Counted from the stretch's first letter, positions 30,016 through 41,385 are shown. The stretch: 64,000 nt of DNA from an uncultured Prochlorococcus sp. (GCA_902574425.1 CACGNA010000001.1:1-64000); one strand, 5' to 3'. Numbers and translations are program-made. The notes: generated by a model not told the origin, from the sequence alone.

Positions 30016-31245
30016 TTGAAATACATTACTGTGCTCGGTTCTACTGGTTCAATTGGGACTCAAACTCTCGAAATAGCTAGTGAGCAGCCTGATAAGTTTA
30101 AAGCCGTAGCTCTTTCTGCAGGAAGAAATATTAATTTATTAACTGAACAAGTTAAAACACATAAACCAGAAGTAGTTGCTATTGAGGATGAAAATCTCAT
30201 AGAAGATTTAAAAGATAATATTAATAACTTAGATTTGGATAGTGCTCCCTTGGTTTTAGGTGGAAAGGAGGGGATTAACGAAGTTTCAGCCTGGGATAAG
30301 GCAGATACTGTGGTAACCGGGATAGTAGGCTGTGCAGGTTTAATTCCAACAATGTCAGCAATTAATGCGGGGAAAAATATTGCACTTGCTAACAAAGAAA
30401 CTTTAATTGCGGCAGGGCCAATTGTTATTCCTGCATTAAAGAAAAATAATAGTAGGCTTTTACCTGCTGATTCAGAACACTCTGCTATCTTTCAATGTTT
30501 ACAAGGATTACCCAATTATGAAAATGCAGATTTTTCAACAGGAGAGATACCTAAAGGTTTAAAAGCAATACATTTAACAGCTTCTGGTGGTGCTTTCAGA
30601 GATTGGGCCGTTGAGGATTTAAAGCATGTCACAGTGGAAGATGCAACTTCACATCCTAATTGGGATATGGGAAAAAAAATAACAGTAGATTCTGCAACTC
30701 TTATGAATAAAGGATTAGAAGTTATAGAAGCCCATTATTTATTTGGGACCTCTTACGAAAATATTGAAATAGTTATCCACCCTCAAAGTATTATTCATTC
30801 AATGATTGAGATGGAAGATTCTTCAGTACTAGCTCAATTAGGTTGGCCAGATATGAAACTACCTATTTTATATGCGATGAGTTGGCCTGAAAGATTTAAA
30901 ACAAATTGGAAAAGATTAAACCTAAGTGAAATTGGAAAATTAACTTTTAAAGAGCCAGACGAGTTTAAATATCCATGCATGGGACTTGCCTATGCTGCAG
31001 GAAAATCTTCTGGGACTATGCCTGCAGTCTTAAATGCTGCTAATGAAATGGCTGTTGAACAATTCCTTAAAGAAAAAATTTCTTTTCAAGAAATTCCAAC
31101 ATTTATAAGTAAAGCTTGTGAATCACATATGGAGAATTTGAATTTAAGTCCCGAATTGGAGGATATTCTTGAAGTAGACAATTGGGCCAGACTTTTTGTT
31201 GAGCAAGAAATTAAAAAAGGGAAAAAATACGTAAGTATTGGATAA
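30016..31245 (+). CDS. dxr: 1-deoxy-D-xylulose-5-phosphate reductoisomerase
   Basis: [37 protein letters not shown]. Confidence 0.98.
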   Translation: MKYITVLGSTGSIGTQTLEIASEQPDKFKAVALSAGRNINLLTEQVKTHKPEVVAIEDENLIEDLKDNINNLDLDSAPLVLGGKEGINEVSAWDKADTVVTGIVGCAGLIPTMSAINAGKNIALANKETLIAAGPIVIPALKKNNSRLLPADSEHSAIFQCLQGLPNYENADFSTGEIPKGLKAIHLTASGGAFRDWAVEDLKHVTVEDATSHPNWDMGKKITVDSATLMNKGLEVIEAHYLFGTSYENIEIVIHPQSIIHSMIEMEDSSVLAQLGWPDMKLPILYAMSWPERFKTNWKRLNLSEIGKLTFKEPDEFKYPCMGLAYAAGKSSGTMPAVLNAANEMAVEQFLKEKISFQEIPTFISKACESHMENLNLSPELEDILEVDNWARLFVEQEIKKGKKYVSIG

Positions 31246-31247
31246 AA

Positions 31248-31592
31248 GTGAATATTAAAAAGCATCTTCTACTATGCGCAACACCCACAAAACAGAAATG
31301 CTTTAAAGGCAATGAAGGACAAAAAACATGGGAATGTCTGAAAAAGACTTTAAAAAAATTTGAGAATGATCCCTCTACAAAAAACGTTCATATATTAAGA
31401 TCAAAAGCTGACTGTTTAAGGATATGTAAGAACGGCCCAATTCTTCTTGTTTGGCCAGATGGTATTTGGTACGAGAAAGTTTCTCCAGAAAAAATTTCAG
31501 AAATTTTTACCTCACATATTATTAACGACAAGCCAATAGAAAAATGGATTTTTAAAAAAACACCATTTTTAAATAGTCCTAGATACTTATAA
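31248..31592 (+). CDS. Thioredoxin-like (2Fe-2S) ferredoxin
   Basis: LLLCATPTKQKC...SKADCLRICKNGPILLVWPDGIWY. Confidence 0.88.
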   Translation: MNIKKHLLLCATPTKQKCFKGNEGQKTWECLKKTLKKFENDPSTKNVHILRSKADCLRICKNGPILLVWPDGIWYEKVSPEKISEIFTSHIINDKPIEKWIFKKTPFLNSPRYL

Positions 31593-32664
31593 ACCAGTTC
31601 TTTACGACTTCGTCTGACCAGCAGCCATTAATCGAGTGAAAACCATTATGACCTCCTTTTTCAGTTATAAGAATAGTAAATTTATCAATAAGTTCTTTTC
31701 TTAAATTCAAAGTATCCTTATATGGAACCCAAGGATCATCCTTGGCATGAATAAAAAGCATTTTAGGTAATTTTTTTATTGAGTTTTGGACTCTAAATAT
31801 TGGAGAAGCTTTAATATAATAATCCTCTAAAGAATTAAATCCCCAACTAGGAGCTGTAAATTTCTGATCAAATTCCCTTATACTTTTTAAACTTCTAATT
31901 TTTTTTCTTAATTTCTCGTTATTAAGAAGTTTTCCTTCATCATTAAATCCGTCCCATAACTGATTTTTTAAGCGGTGAAGTAACCATTTTTGGTAGATAT
32001 AATTTCTAGATTTTTCAATACAGAGACTGCATGATGATAAATCTAAAGGGCTACTCACGCAGGCCAGGCCATCTAAAAGTTTTTCTCCTTTGTTTTCATC
32101 GTAATCAAAGCAGGCATTTAAAAGAATTGTTCCCCCTAAAGATAATCCAACTCCGTAAATTGGAAGATTATTCATCTTAATGAGATCTTTAAACTCTAAA
32201 TTAATCAATTTTTTAAAATAATTAATTGCTGAAATAACATCACTGGAGCATCTAGCACAATAATTTCCTTTAGCCAAATATCTTGCAGACCCAGATCCTC
32301 TTAGATTTAATTTAAGAACTCCAAAACCATTATTTGCTAATTTCCTAGAGATTCTTCTTAAACCAAACCGTTTAGTTGATCCCCCTAACCCATGGGTAAC
32401 TATAACAAAACCCCTAAGAGAGCTTAATTTTTCAGGTAATTCTAAAAATCCTAGAAGATAATCATATTCAAATTTTTCAGAAATAATTTTATTAATCGGA
32501 AAGAATATTTTTTTATTTTTTTTTGATTTACCAAAATCAATAACAAAAGTATCTCTCAAAGTTTGTAAGTCGCCACCGATCCAAGGAAATACTTCTCGAA
32601 ATGGCTTATGTTTTAAGTAATCTGAAAAACTTGAAGATTTACTATTATTTCTCTCCAACTCCAA
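31579..32664 (-). CDS. Alpha/beta hydrolase, YheT family
   Basis: VIVTHGLGGSTKRFGLRRISRKLANNGFGVLKLNLRGSG; GVGLSLGG. Confidence 0.9.
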   Translation of the reverse strand: MELERNNSKSSSFSDYLKHKPFREVFPWIGGDLQTLRDTFVIDFGKSKKNKKIFFPINKIISEKFEYDYLLGFLELPEKLSSLRGFVIVTHGLGGSTKRFGLRRISRKLANNGFGVLKLNLRGSGSARYLAKGNYCARCSSDVISAINYFKKLINLEFKDLIKMNNLPIYGVGLSLGGTILLNACFDYDENKGEKLLDGLACVSSPLDLSSCSLCIEKSRNYIYQKWLLHRLKNQLWDGFNDEGKLLNNEKLRKKIRSLKSIREFDQKFTAPSWGFNSLEDYYIKASPIFRVQNSIKKLPKMLFIHAKDDPWVPYKDTLNLRKELIDKFTILITEKGGHNGFHSINGCWSDEVVKNWFISI

Positions 32665-34075
32665 GATCCTTTAATTCTCCAATTAGATCATTTAATACCT
32701 TCTTTGCATCGCCAAAGACCATAGAAGTATTAGGCAGATCAAATAAATCATTTTTTATTCCGGAGTAACCTGCACTCATACCTCTTTTAATTACAAACAC
32801 CGTTCTTGCTTCCTGCACATCAAGAACAGGCATCCCATATAGAGGAGAAGAGCTGTCATTTTTAGCTTGAGGATTAACCACATCATTTGCTCCTAAAACT
32901 AAAACAACATCCGTTGCTGGAAAATCAGGATTTACAACGTCCATCTCTTTAAGTTGTTCGTAAGGAACATCTGCTTCTGCTAAAAGTACATTCATATGTC
33001 CAGGCATCCTCCCTGCTACAGGATGTATTGCATAAACAACTTCAATACCATTTTGTTCTAGTTTTTTTGTCACTTCCCGTAAAGTATGTTGAGCTTGAGC
33101 TACCGCGAGACCATAACCAGGAACAATTATTACCTTGTTTGCTGATTCTAAAGTCAAGGCACATTCTTCAACACTGCAAGAAGTTATATTTGTGTATTCT
33201 CCTGATCCAGAAGAAGCTGTACTTTGTGCAGATAAAGATCCTCCAAAAAGTACTGAAACCAAAGATCGATTCATACCCTTGCACATTACTTGAGTAAGTA
33301 TTAGACCTGCAGCTCCAACCATTGCGCCTGCAACAATTAAAAGCTGGCTTCCTACAACAAAACCTGCTGATGCAGCTGCGATTCCTGAATAGCTATTTAA
33401 TAAAGATATAACTACTGGCATATCTGCTCCACCAATTGGCAATGTCACCCCAATACCTAGAAGAGTAGAGGAAGTAATCAAAAGCCAAATAGAGCTAGGA
33501 TTACCCTTCAAAAGGTAGATAAACGCAATTAATGAGATTACTCCAAAGATAATGTTCACAAAATGCCTTGCTTTTAATTGTGTCCAACTAGGAGTAGCTA
33601 ACCAGCCCTGTAATTTAGCCATAGCTGCAATTGAACCTGAGAAGGTTATAGCTCCAACAAATATTGAAATTGCAATTGAAATATTAGTAACTAATTTTAA
33701 ATTTCCTTCTAGATTAGAGGGATCAAATAAGCTCATGCCAACAGCTACTAGTAGAGAGGACATTCCTCCAAAACCATTAAACAATGCAACAGTCTCAGGC
33801 ATTGAAGTCATTGGAACTTTCTTTGCCAAGAGAGCACCAAAAAAACTACCAACTAATGAGCCAATAATAATCCACTTCCAAGATTGATCTGGTATGCCAG
33901 ACTCCCCTAAGTAATTTGAGAGAAGAAGTCCAACAACGGAAATTAACATCGCAAATGCAGCCAAGATATTTGCCTCTCTTGCAGATCTAACTTTTGATAA
34001 TCCTTTTATTCCAAGTGCTAATAAAAGAACCGCTAGAAGTTCTAATGAGAAATTAATGATACTAGAGAATTCCAT
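32645..34075 (-). CDS. pntB: NAD(P) transhydrogenase subunit beta
   Basis: VPGYGLAVAQAQHTLREV, MNVLLAEADVPY, LGANDVVNP. Confidence 0.97.
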   Translation of the reverse strand: MEFSSIINFSLELLAVLLLALGIKGLSKVRSAREANILAAFAMLISVVGLLLSNYLGESGIPDQSWKWIIIGSLVGSFFGALLAKKVPMTSMPETVALFNGFGGMSSLLVAVGMSLFDPSNLEGNLKLVTNISIAISIFVGAITFSGSIAAMAKLQGWLATPSWTQLKARHFVNIIFGVISLIAFIYLLKGNPSSIWLLITSSTLLGIGVTLPIGGADMPVVISLLNSYSGIAAASAGFVVGSQLLIVAGAMVGAAGLILTQVMCKGMNRSLVSVLFGGSLSAQSTASSGSGEYTNITSCSVEECALTLESANKVIIVPGYGLAVAQAQHTLREVTKKLEQNGIEVVYAIHPVAGRMPGHMNVLLAEADVPYEQLKEMDVVNPDFPATDVVLVLGANDVVNPQAKNDSSSPLYGMPVLDVQEARTVFVIKRGMSAGYSGIKNDLFDLPNTSMVFGDAKKVLNDLIGELKDLGVGEK

Positions 34076-34084
34076 GTTAATAAT

Positions 34085-34378
34085 TTATTTTTTTTTATTT
34101 GGCTTACGGCTAAACATTGCAAGCATTCGATCAGTAACTAGAAAACCTCCAACCACATTAAAAAGTGCAAATCCAAGAGATATTGATCCAATAATTAAAA
34201 GTGGGCTGCCGGGTTCAGATTTAATGATTGCGGTTAATGCCGCTAACATAGTAATACCTGAAATAGCATTAGCTCCGCTCATTAGAGGTGTGTGAAGAGT
34301 AGGAGGAACTTTTCCAATTAACTCGAGGCCCAATAAACTGCCAAGTAAAAGAACCCAAAGAAGACTTATAAAAGACAT
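34085..34378 (-). CDS. pntAB: NAD(P) transhydrogenase alpha, C-terminal membrane part
   Basis: VPPTLHTPLMSGANAISGITMLAAL. Confidence 0.95.
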   Translation of the reverse strand: MSFISLLWVLLLGSLLGLELIGKVPPTLHTPLMSGANAISGITMLAALTAIIKSEPGSPLLIIGSISLGFALFNVVGGFLVTDRMLAMFSRKPNKKK

Positions 34379-34390
34379 AATTTTAAAACC

Positions 34391-35521
34391 TCAATTTTCA
34401 AAAACTTTATTTTGAAGAACAACTCCTTCATCGCTTAATAAACATCCAGAAATGAGTTCATCCTCTTTATCTAATTTAATTACACCATCTTTTATAAAAG
34501 GTGTAATCAAAGATGTTAAGTTCTTAGCATAAAGTGAACTTGCATCATAAGGAACTGATGAGGGTAATTCTCCCGCTCCTATAAGTTTTATTCCATCTTT
34601 GATAATAGTTTCATTTGATTTTGTTCCTTCACAATTACCTCCCTGAGAAACTGCTAAATCAATCACCACTGCACCAGGCCTCATTTTTTTAATCATGGGA
34701 GAGTCTATTAAAACAGGAGCCTTTTTACCTAGAACTTGTGCAGTACATATAGCAACATCAGCTTCAGATAAATATTTAGTTAAAGTTGCCTTCTGTTTTG
34801 AAAGGAATTCAGGTGTTACAGCTTTTGCATAACCTCCTGACTCTCCTGGTTTTTCGTCCACTTCAGGAAGTTCTATAAATCTTGCTCCTAAGGACTCTAC
34901 TTGTTCTTTAACCGCAGGTCTAATATCAGATACAAATACTATTGCACCAAGTCTTTTTGCTGTCGCAACTGCCTGCAATCCTGCAACGCCTCCACCAAGA
35001 ACTACTACTTTGGCAGGTTGGACAGTGCCTGCCGCAGTCATAAGCATTGGGAAATATCTATCTAACTCACTTGCAGCTAAAAGAACTGCTTTATAGCCAG
35101 CGATATTGGCCTGTGAAGAAAGAACATCAGAAGATTGAGCTCTACTAATCCTCGGAAGCAACTCTAGTGATAAAGCTGAAATCTTATTACTATTTATAAT
35201 CTTGAGCAGCTCCTTATTACCATATGGGTTAAGGAGACCAAGAAGAACAGCTCCCTTTTTTAATTTAGTTAAATTATTCTCTGATGGAGTTTGAACACAA
35301 AATATTAAGTCCGCTTCACCCCAAATTTTTTGATCTAAGCTACTTATTATTGTTCCGCCGGATTCTTCATATAATAAGTCACTAAATCCTGATAATTTTC
35401 CTGCTGAACTTTCAATATAAACATCACATCCAAGGCTTTTTAATTTCTTTACTGCTTCTGGTGTAGCTGAAACTCTCCTTTCACCAGAGCATGTTTCGGA
35501 AGGAATAAGTATCTTTGTCAA
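34391..35521 (-). CDS. pntAA: NAD(P) transhydrogenase alpha, N-terminal part
   Basis: PSETCSGERRVSATPEAVKKLKSLG; VVVLGGGVAGLQA. Confidence 0.97.
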   Translation of the reverse strand: MTKILIPSETCSGERRVSATPEAVKKLKSLGCDVYIESSAGKLSGFSDLLYEESGGTIISSLDQKIWGEADLIFCVQTPSENNLTKLKKGAVLLGLLNPYGNKELLKIINSNKISALSLELLPRISRAQSSDVLSSQANIAGYKAVLLAASELDRYFPMLMTAAGTVQPAKVVVLGGGVAGLQAVATAKRLGAIVFVSDIRPAVKEQVESLGARFIELPEVDEKPGESGGYAKAVTPEFLSKQKATLTKYLSEADVAICTAQVLGKKAPVLIDSPMIKKMRPGAVVIDLAVSQGGNCEGTKSNETIIKDGIKLIGAGELPSSVPYDASSLYAKNLTSLITPFIKDGVIKLDKEDELISGCLLSDEGVVLQNKVFEN

Positions 35522-35648
35522 TTTATTTATTTTTTTAACATACTAAATATAAATTGAAGAAAGTCAAAAGTCTTGGATTTTTGTTAAAAATATATTTTCT
35601 TTTCTACAAAAAATAGCTATCTAGAATATATAGGTACTAAATAATCCA

Positions 35649-36227
35649 ATGAGCATAAAAGCAATCGAATGTCCTGACGGAGTATGTCACAGCCATCATG
35701 GTGGTCATGCTGTTCCAAGGCAAGCTATGCAGAAAAATCTGGAAAAGCATGGTAAAGACTGGTGCGAGAAATTAGCAGAGAGAATTTATGAAATGTCAGT
35801 TGATACTTATTCACAGACAGTTATGCCCAGTCTCCACTCGGCAGGTTGGCAAAGAAGACATTTAGATTGGGAATTTAAGCTAGCAGAAAATGATTCTGAA
35901 CCTGATGAAGCTCTTGTTGAAGGAATTATCAATGCCACAGAAAGCTTTCTAAGGAGTAGCGAGGTGCATCGATTATTTATTCAGGAATTAGTCCAGGGCA
36001 CATTTGAGGAAGCAAATGACAAAAAAATAATTTCTAAAGCAATAAAATCTATCATTGAAGAAGAAATTGTTAGTTCACTAAGGGAAAAGAAAGAAACTCT
36101 TTTAAAGAAAATATCCGCAAAATTAATTTCAGAAGAAAAAGTTAGCGAGGAACTTGCAATAAATTCAGCTAAAGAGGGTTTTGAGGAAGTTGAAAGGCTA
36201 CTTGCTAATCATAGCGAGGCAGTTTAA
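35649..36227 (+). CDS. Conserved cyanobacterial hypothetical protein with Cys/His-rich N-terminus
   Basis: ECPDGVCHSHHGGHAVPRQ. Confidence 0.75.
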   Translation: MSIKAIECPDGVCHSHHGGHAVPRQAMQKNLEKHGKDWCEKLAERIYEMSVDTYSQTVMPSLHSAGWQRRHLDWEFKLAENDSEPDEALVEGIINATESFLRSSEVHRLFIQELVQGTFEEANDKKIISKAIKSIIEEEIVSSLREKKETLLKKISAKLISEEKVSEELAINSAKEGFEEVERLLANHSEAV

Positions 36228-36382
36228 TCCTATTTTCTTTATACTTTCTTTATAATCTTGCCAAAAATTAGCTCAAATATAAATTAAAGATTAAATTATT
36301 GTTTGGAAGTACAAAGTTGTAACTTATTAGACATTAAATCCATTCCTTCATGTGTTTATCTATATACAACTTTTAAGTTTCA

Positions 36383-36607
36383 ATGGACAATTTCATTAGA
36401 AAAAGGATCGATATCGCAACCTGTTGGGCTACCAACAGAATTTCTGCAATGGATACTCTAGAAAGATATGAAGACAGTTATGCAATCGCTGAAGAATTTA
36501 GAGAGTGGATATTACATATTGGAGAAAAGAACGAAAATTTAAAAGATTCTGTTTTAAACTTACCAAAAGAATTAAAACAATTATTAGATCAAAAAGTAAA
36601 CGATTAA
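36383..36607 (+). CDS. Hypothetical protein
   Basis: ORF track; well-formed small ORF. Confidence 0.65.
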   Translation: MDNFIRKRIDIATCWATNRISAMDTLERYEDSYAIAEEFREWILHIGEKNENLKDSVLNLPKELKQLLDQKVND

Positions 36608-36686
36608 ATAATAAATCGATCGAGTGAAATCCGACCTACATTATTGGGGTTTGTTTATTATTATTAGTAGTGAAATTAGCAAATAA

Positions 36687-38063
36687 ATGGAAAATAAAGA
36701 AAAAATTTCAAATGTAGAAAATGTTGTAATTATAGGTTCAGGCCCTGCAGGTTATACAGCTGCAATATATGCAGCAAGAGCAAATCTTCAACCTTTACTC
36801 GTAACAGGATTTAATTCTGGTGGAATTCCTGGCGGACAATTAATGACTACAACATTTGTTGAAAATTATCCAGGTTTCCCTGATGGAGTACTAGGTCCTG
36901 AATTAATGGATCTAATGAAGGCTCAAGCAGAAAGGTGGGGTACTAATTTATACGAAAGTGATGTTGTCTCAATTAATACTGATTTACATCCCTTTGAATT
37001 AAAAACTTTAGAAGGGACTATAAAAACTAACTCAATTATTATTGCTACTGGAGCAAGTGCAAATAGATTAGGAGTGATAAATGAAGATAAATTCTGGAGT
37101 AAGGGAATAAGTGCTTGTGCAATTTGTGATGGAGCTACCCCACAATTCAGAGATGAAGAATTAGCTGTGATAGGAGGAGGGGACTCTGCATGTGAAGAAG
37201 CAGCATACCTCACAAAGTATGGCAGCAAAGTACATTTGATTGTTAGATCAGAAAAGTTAAGGGCTAGCGCAGCAATGGTTGACAGAGTAAAAGCTAATCC
37301 AAAGATAGAAATCCACTGGAACACAAAAGTAGATAAAGCTAATGGTTCTGAATGGCTTGAGAAAATAGAAACTAATCACTCTCAAGAAGGTAAGGGGGAA
37401 ATCAATATAAAGGGTCTTTTTTACGCGATAGGGCACACGCCAAATACAAAGTTCTTAGGCAACAAAATTGATTTAGATAATAAAGGATATATTGCTTGCA
37501 AGTCAGGACGACCAGAGACATCTATTGAAGGCATTTTCGCAGCAGGTGACGTTGTTGATTCAGAGTGGAGACAAGGAGTTACCGCTGCAGGAACAGGATG
37601 CATGGCAGCATTAGCTACTGAAAGGTGGCTAGCCGAAAAAAACTTAGCAAAAACTATAGTCAGAGAAACACCTGAACCAGAAAAAAAACTAAATTCATCA
37701 GATTTTAATGAAGAGGAAGTTAATCAAGCGACCTTCGATTCAAATTCAGAATGGCAAAAAGGTAGTTATGCATTAAGAAAACTTTATCACGAGAGTAAAA
37801 AACCTATCTTAGTTATTTTTAGTTCCCCAAGCTGCGGGCCATGTCATGTTTTAAAACCTCAGTTAAAAAGAATAATCAAAGAACTAGATGGTGCTGTGCT
37901 CGGCGTAGAAATAGATATTGATAAAGATCAAGATATTGCAAAACAAGCTGGTATTAACGGAACACCAACAGTTCAACTTTTTAAAGAAAAATTATTAAAA
38001 AAACAATGGCAAGGTGTTAAACAAAGAAGTGAGTTTAAAGAAGCGATAAAAAATCTTATCTAA
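36687..38063 (+). CDS. trxB: NADPH-thioredoxin reductase fused to thioredoxin (NTRC)
   Basis: TrxR domain with CAICDG plus C-terminal SSPSCGPCHVLKP thioredoxin domain. Confidence 0.96.
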   Translation: MENKEKISNVENVVIIGSGPAGYTAAIYAARANLQPLLVTGFNSGGIPGGQLMTTTFVENYPGFPDGVLGPELMDLMKAQAERWGTNLYESDVVSINTDLHPFELKTLEGTIKTNSIIIATGASANRLGVINEDKFWSKGISACAICDGATPQFRDEELAVIGGGDSACEEAAYLTKYGSKVHLIVRSEKLRASAAMVDRVKANPKIEIHWNTKVDKANGSEWLEKIETNHSQEGKGEINIKGLFYAIGHTPNTKFLGNKIDLDNKGYIACKSGRPETSIEGIFAAGDVVDSEWRQGVTAAGTGCMAALATERWLAEKNLAKTIVRETPEPEKKLNSSDFNEEEVNQATFDSNSEWQKGSYALRKLYHESKKPILVIFSSPSCGPCHVLKPQLKRIIKELDGAVLGVEIDIDKDQDIAKQAGINGTPTVQLFKEKLLKKQWQGVKQRSEFKEAIKNLI

Positions 38064-38072
38064 AATAAATTT

Positions 38073-38342
38073 TTACTTATTATTCCTCTTAGGATTATTT
38101 TTATTAGTTGTAGGTCTTGCACCACCTCCTGCATTCCTTTCTCGATAAGTTATCCTCCCTCTTGAAAGATCATAAGGACTTATCTCAACTAAAACTTTGT
38201 CTCCAGCTAATAATTTAATTCTAAATTTAGTTAATTTACCTGCAGCTCTGCACAAACATTGATGACCTTCAGGTTGCTCTAAAGTAACCAAATAAAAACC
38301 ATTTCCCTGTTCTTTTTCTATTACACCTGAAGTTTCAATCAT
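38073..38342 (-). CDS. infA: Translation initiation factor IF-1
   Basis: S1-like domain; LLAGDKVLVEISPYDLSRGRITYRER. Confidence 0.93.
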   Translation of the reverse strand: MIETSGVIEKEQGNGFYLVTLEQPEGHQCLCRAAGKLTKFRIKLLAGDKVLVEISPYDLSRGRITYRERNAGGGARPTTNKNNPKRNNK

Positions 38343-38435
38343 TAAATAATTATTTTCTTAATTTATTTTATCAGAAAAAGATTAGCCAAAATTGATTCAA
38401 TAAAAATTACTCAATTAAAAAAAAAGGAATTTAAA

Positions 38436-38648
38436 TTAAATTGAAAATTTTATTTCATTAATTATTTGAAGTTGACCATAGTAAAAATTAGCTTTAGCAA
38501 TTTTCTCAGAATCTTTTAATTGATCAAAAAACACAAAGCCAAGGGTTTCCCATAAAGAAGAACCACAGACGTTATCCAATTCATTTTTTGCTTCTTTTGC
38601 AAAATTATCTAGTTTTCGTTCAAGATTTTTAGATTTAGAAACTGACAT
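38436..38648 (-). CDS. Hypothetical protein
   Basis: ORF track. Confidence 0.55.
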   Translation of the reverse strand: MSVSKSKNLERKLDNFAKEAKNELDNVCGSSLWETLGFVFFDQLKDSEKIAKANFYYGQLQIINEIKFSI

Positions 38649-38701
38649 AATAGCTTATAATTTATAGTACAAATATACTATATAAATCTATAAGTGCAAT
38701 A

Positions 38702-39664
38702 TTAAAAGGGTAATCTCTTTTTTTCCTCAATATTTAGATCTGCTTCCATTTCTCTTAATCTTTTAAGTATTTGTTGGTAGTAATCCTGGATATAACTCTC
38801 TAGTGATGTCATATCTTCTTTTTTAAGATCCAATATTTCGTAGGTTTTACTCATATCAGCATCTAATGATTCTCCACTACTGGTTACTTCAGCAAATGCC
38901 AATCTTTCAGCAACATTCAAAGAATCCTGGAAAAAAGATACAACTTTTTGCGTGATGGTGATAAGAAAAGGTGAAACCCTAAATATCTTTGCTTTTTTTT
39001 CACTAAATTTCTCACACAAGGATATGACTTCATCAGAGTCCCAAGCGGAGGGGCCAACTAATGGTAATGAAGTTCTATACGTTTTTGGATTATTTACTGA
39101 CGCAACAATAACTTTTGCCATATCTTGCGTATTCATATAAGCAATTTTTGTTGGATTCCCACTAATCCATACTGCTTGACTATCTAATATTGGGATAGCA
39201 AATTGACCTATAACTCCTTGCATAAAAGCTGCACATTTGAAAATTGTATATTCTAGATCAGATTTCTCAAGAAGTTTTTCCGTGCAAAACTTAATATCCA
39301 TTAAGGGAACATTCCTAAATTTCTCTGTTAGTAGTATTGAGAGGAATATTACCCTTTTTACATTTAAAGATTCACAAGCATTGAATAAGTTAAGTTTTCC
39401 ATCCCAATCTATTGCATAAATACTTTTAGGATCATCAGGTCTACTAGTTGCTGCATCAATAACTACTTCAATATCTTGCAATGCATACTCAATATCGGAA
39501 GAATTTAATAAATTACCTTTTGTTAGTTCACAACCCCACTCTTGAAGAAAAGAAGCTTTTTTTGGGCTTCTAACAAGGCATCTCACTTCATTTCCTTCTT
39601 CTATAGCTTGCTTTGCTATTTGCCTTCCAAGAGTTCCTGTTGCTCCTACTAAAAGAATCTTCAT
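38702..39664 (-). CDS. ycf39: Ycf39/HCF244-like NAD(P)-binding PSII assembly factor
   Basis: MKILLVGATGTLGRQIAKQAIEEGNEVRCLVRSPKKASFLQEWGCELTKGNL. Confidence 0.92.
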   Translation of the reverse strand: MKILLVGATGTLGRQIAKQAIEEGNEVRCLVRSPKKASFLQEWGCELTKGNLLNSSDIEYALQDIEVVIDAATSRPDDPKSIYAIDWDGKLNLFNACESLNVKRVIFLSILLTEKFRNVPLMDIKFCTEKLLEKSDLEYTIFKCAAFMQGVIGQFAIPILDSQAVWISGNPTKIAYMNTQDMAKVIVASVNNPKTYRTSLPLVGPSAWDSDEVISLCEKFSEKKAKIFRVSPFLITITQKVVSFFQDSLNVAERLAFAEVTSSGESLDADMSKTYEILDLKKEDMTSLESYIQDYYQQILKRLREMEADLNIEEKKRLPF

Positions 39665-39721
39665 ATTTAAGATTTACTTAACCTGTAGACCTTAACTCAC
39701 TTTGTTATGTATTCGTGAGAA

Positions 39722-39820
39722 TTAATCTCCCTGAAACTTTAATAATAAAGCACCACCAACCAATCCTATTGGTATCAATATCCAAAAAACTGCCGCAATA
39801 CTAAAAATCTCTTGAGCCAT
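39722..39820 (-). CDS. petM: Cytochrome b6f complex subunit PetM (32 aa)
   Basis: [32 protein letters not shown]; missed by ORF track. Confidence 0.93.
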   Translation of the reverse strand: MAQEIFSIAAVFWILIPIGLVGGALLLKFQGD

Positions 39821-39912
39821 AGTAAAATTTAATGATTACTATAATTTACATTCAATATACATTTATTTGTTAAAAAAGTAGATAATGCAAATAACTTGAA
39901 AATTTTGAATAT

Positions 39913-40857
39913 ATGAATACCGATTTTAAAGAAGAAAATATTAACAAACCTTATTACTGGAATTGGAATGGTTTTAAGATTTGTTGGAGTGTTACAGGCG
40001 AAGACAATAAAATTCCAATTATCTTCCTCCATGGATTTGGTGCTAGTCGAAAACATTGGAGAAATAATTTAGAGTATTTTGCAAGAAGGAATTGTGCCTC
40101 CTATTCTTTGGATTTAATAGGATTTGGAGATTCAGATCAACCTGGGATAAAAGAAATTGGAAGATTAAATAATGAGATTTGGGGTAATCAAGTTAAAGAC
40201 TTTATTGCACAGGTTATAAGACCAAAGAATTCTGGGAAAGTCATTCTTATTGGCAATTCCCTTGGAGCATTAGTAGCTTTAACCTGCGCTGTTTCATTAG
40301 AAGACCAAATTGCAACAGTTATTGCATCACCTCTTCCAGATCAATTTCAGGAAAACAAAAAGGAAATAACAATTAACCCATTATTTAAAAAATTTAAAGA
40401 TCTATTCATAGCAATATTTTTTATATTGCTTCCTTTAGAGATTATTTTATTTTTTATAACCAAATTAGGGGTTATTAAACTAGCTCTTAATTCTGCCTAT
40501 TTTAAAAAAGATAATATTGATCGCGAACTAATAGATATAGTAAAAAGGCCAGTTCTAAGGAAAACTTCAGCTAGATCACTAAGAGCAATGTGTATTGGAA
40601 TGTCTTCAAGAGATCAAAAGTTACAAGCCTCTTACCTTTTAACAAAACTTAGAGCTTCAAAAAAAGTTCCTTTTTTATTAATTTGGGGAGATAAAGATAA
40701 TTTCATACCTTTGTTTCTTGGTAAAAAGATTGCAAATTTACATAGATGGGTAGAATTAAAAATAGTACCCAATTTAGGCCATTGTATACATGATGAAGAT
40801 CCTTCAGTATTCAATAGAATCTCTTATGAATGGATTAAAGATTTAAAAACCTTTTAA
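39913..40857 (+). CDS. Alpha/beta fold hydrolase
   Basis: FLHGFGASRKHWRNN, LIGNSLGALVAL. Confidence 0.9.
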   Translation: MNTDFKEENINKPYYWNWNGFKICWSVTGEDNKIPIIFLHGFGASRKHWRNNLEYFARRNCASYSLDLIGFGDSDQPGIKEIGRLNNEIWGNQVKDFIAQVIRPKNSGKVILIGNSLGALVALTCAVSLEDQIATVIASPLPDQFQENKKEITINPLFKKFKDLFIAIFFILLPLEIILFFITKLGVIKLALNSAYFKKDNIDRELIDIVKRPVLRKTSARSLRAMCIGMSSRDQKLQASYLLTKLRASKKVPFLLIWGDKDNFIPLFLGKKIANLHRWVELKIVPNLGHCIHDEDPSVFNRISYEWIKDLKTF

Positions 40858-40860
40858 AAT

Positions 40861-41385
40861 ATGAAACATACATTATCAGTTCTTGTAGAAGACGAATCTG
40901 GAGCATTGAGTAGAATCTCAGGTCTCTTTGCTAGAAGGGGATTCAACATATATAGCCTCGCAGTAGGTCCTGCAGAATCCAAAGGGATTTCAAGGTTAAC
41001 AATGGTAGTAGAAGGAGATGATGAAACTCTTCAACAAATGACGAAACAACTTAATAAGTTATTTAATGTTTTAGGAGTTGTTGATTTTACTAATCTCGCA
41101 GCTGTTGAGAGGGAATTAATGTTACTAAAAGTTTCCTCTAAAGAAGATACCAGAAGCAACATTTTAGATTTAGTTCAGATTTTCCGTGCAAAAGTTGTTG
41201 ACGTCTCAGATATGGCCTTAACTCTCGAAGTGGTTGGAGATCCTGGGAAGTTAGTTGCTTTAGAGAAATTACTAGAACCTTACGGCATTCTTGAAATAGC
41301 AAGAACTGGCAAGGTAGCTCTAAAACGCTCTTCAGGAGTTAATACAGAAATGTTAAAAATCAACAAATATTCTCTAGAAATTTAA
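40861..41385 (+). CDS. ilvN: Acetolactate synthase small subunit
   Basis: [30 protein letters not shown]. Confidence 0.97.
   Translation: MKHTLSVLVEDESGALSRISGLFARRGFNIYSLAVGPAESKGISRLTMVVEGDDETLQQMTKQLNKLFNVLGVVDFTNLAAVERELMLLKVSSKEDTRSNILDLVQIFRAKVVDVSDMALTLEVVGDPGKLVALEKLLEPYGILEIARTGKVALKRSSGVNTEMLKINKYSLEI

Noticed and set aside
30060-30395. 111-aa antisense ORF in dxr
   Set aside because: Opposite a conserved enzyme; codon-shadow artefact.
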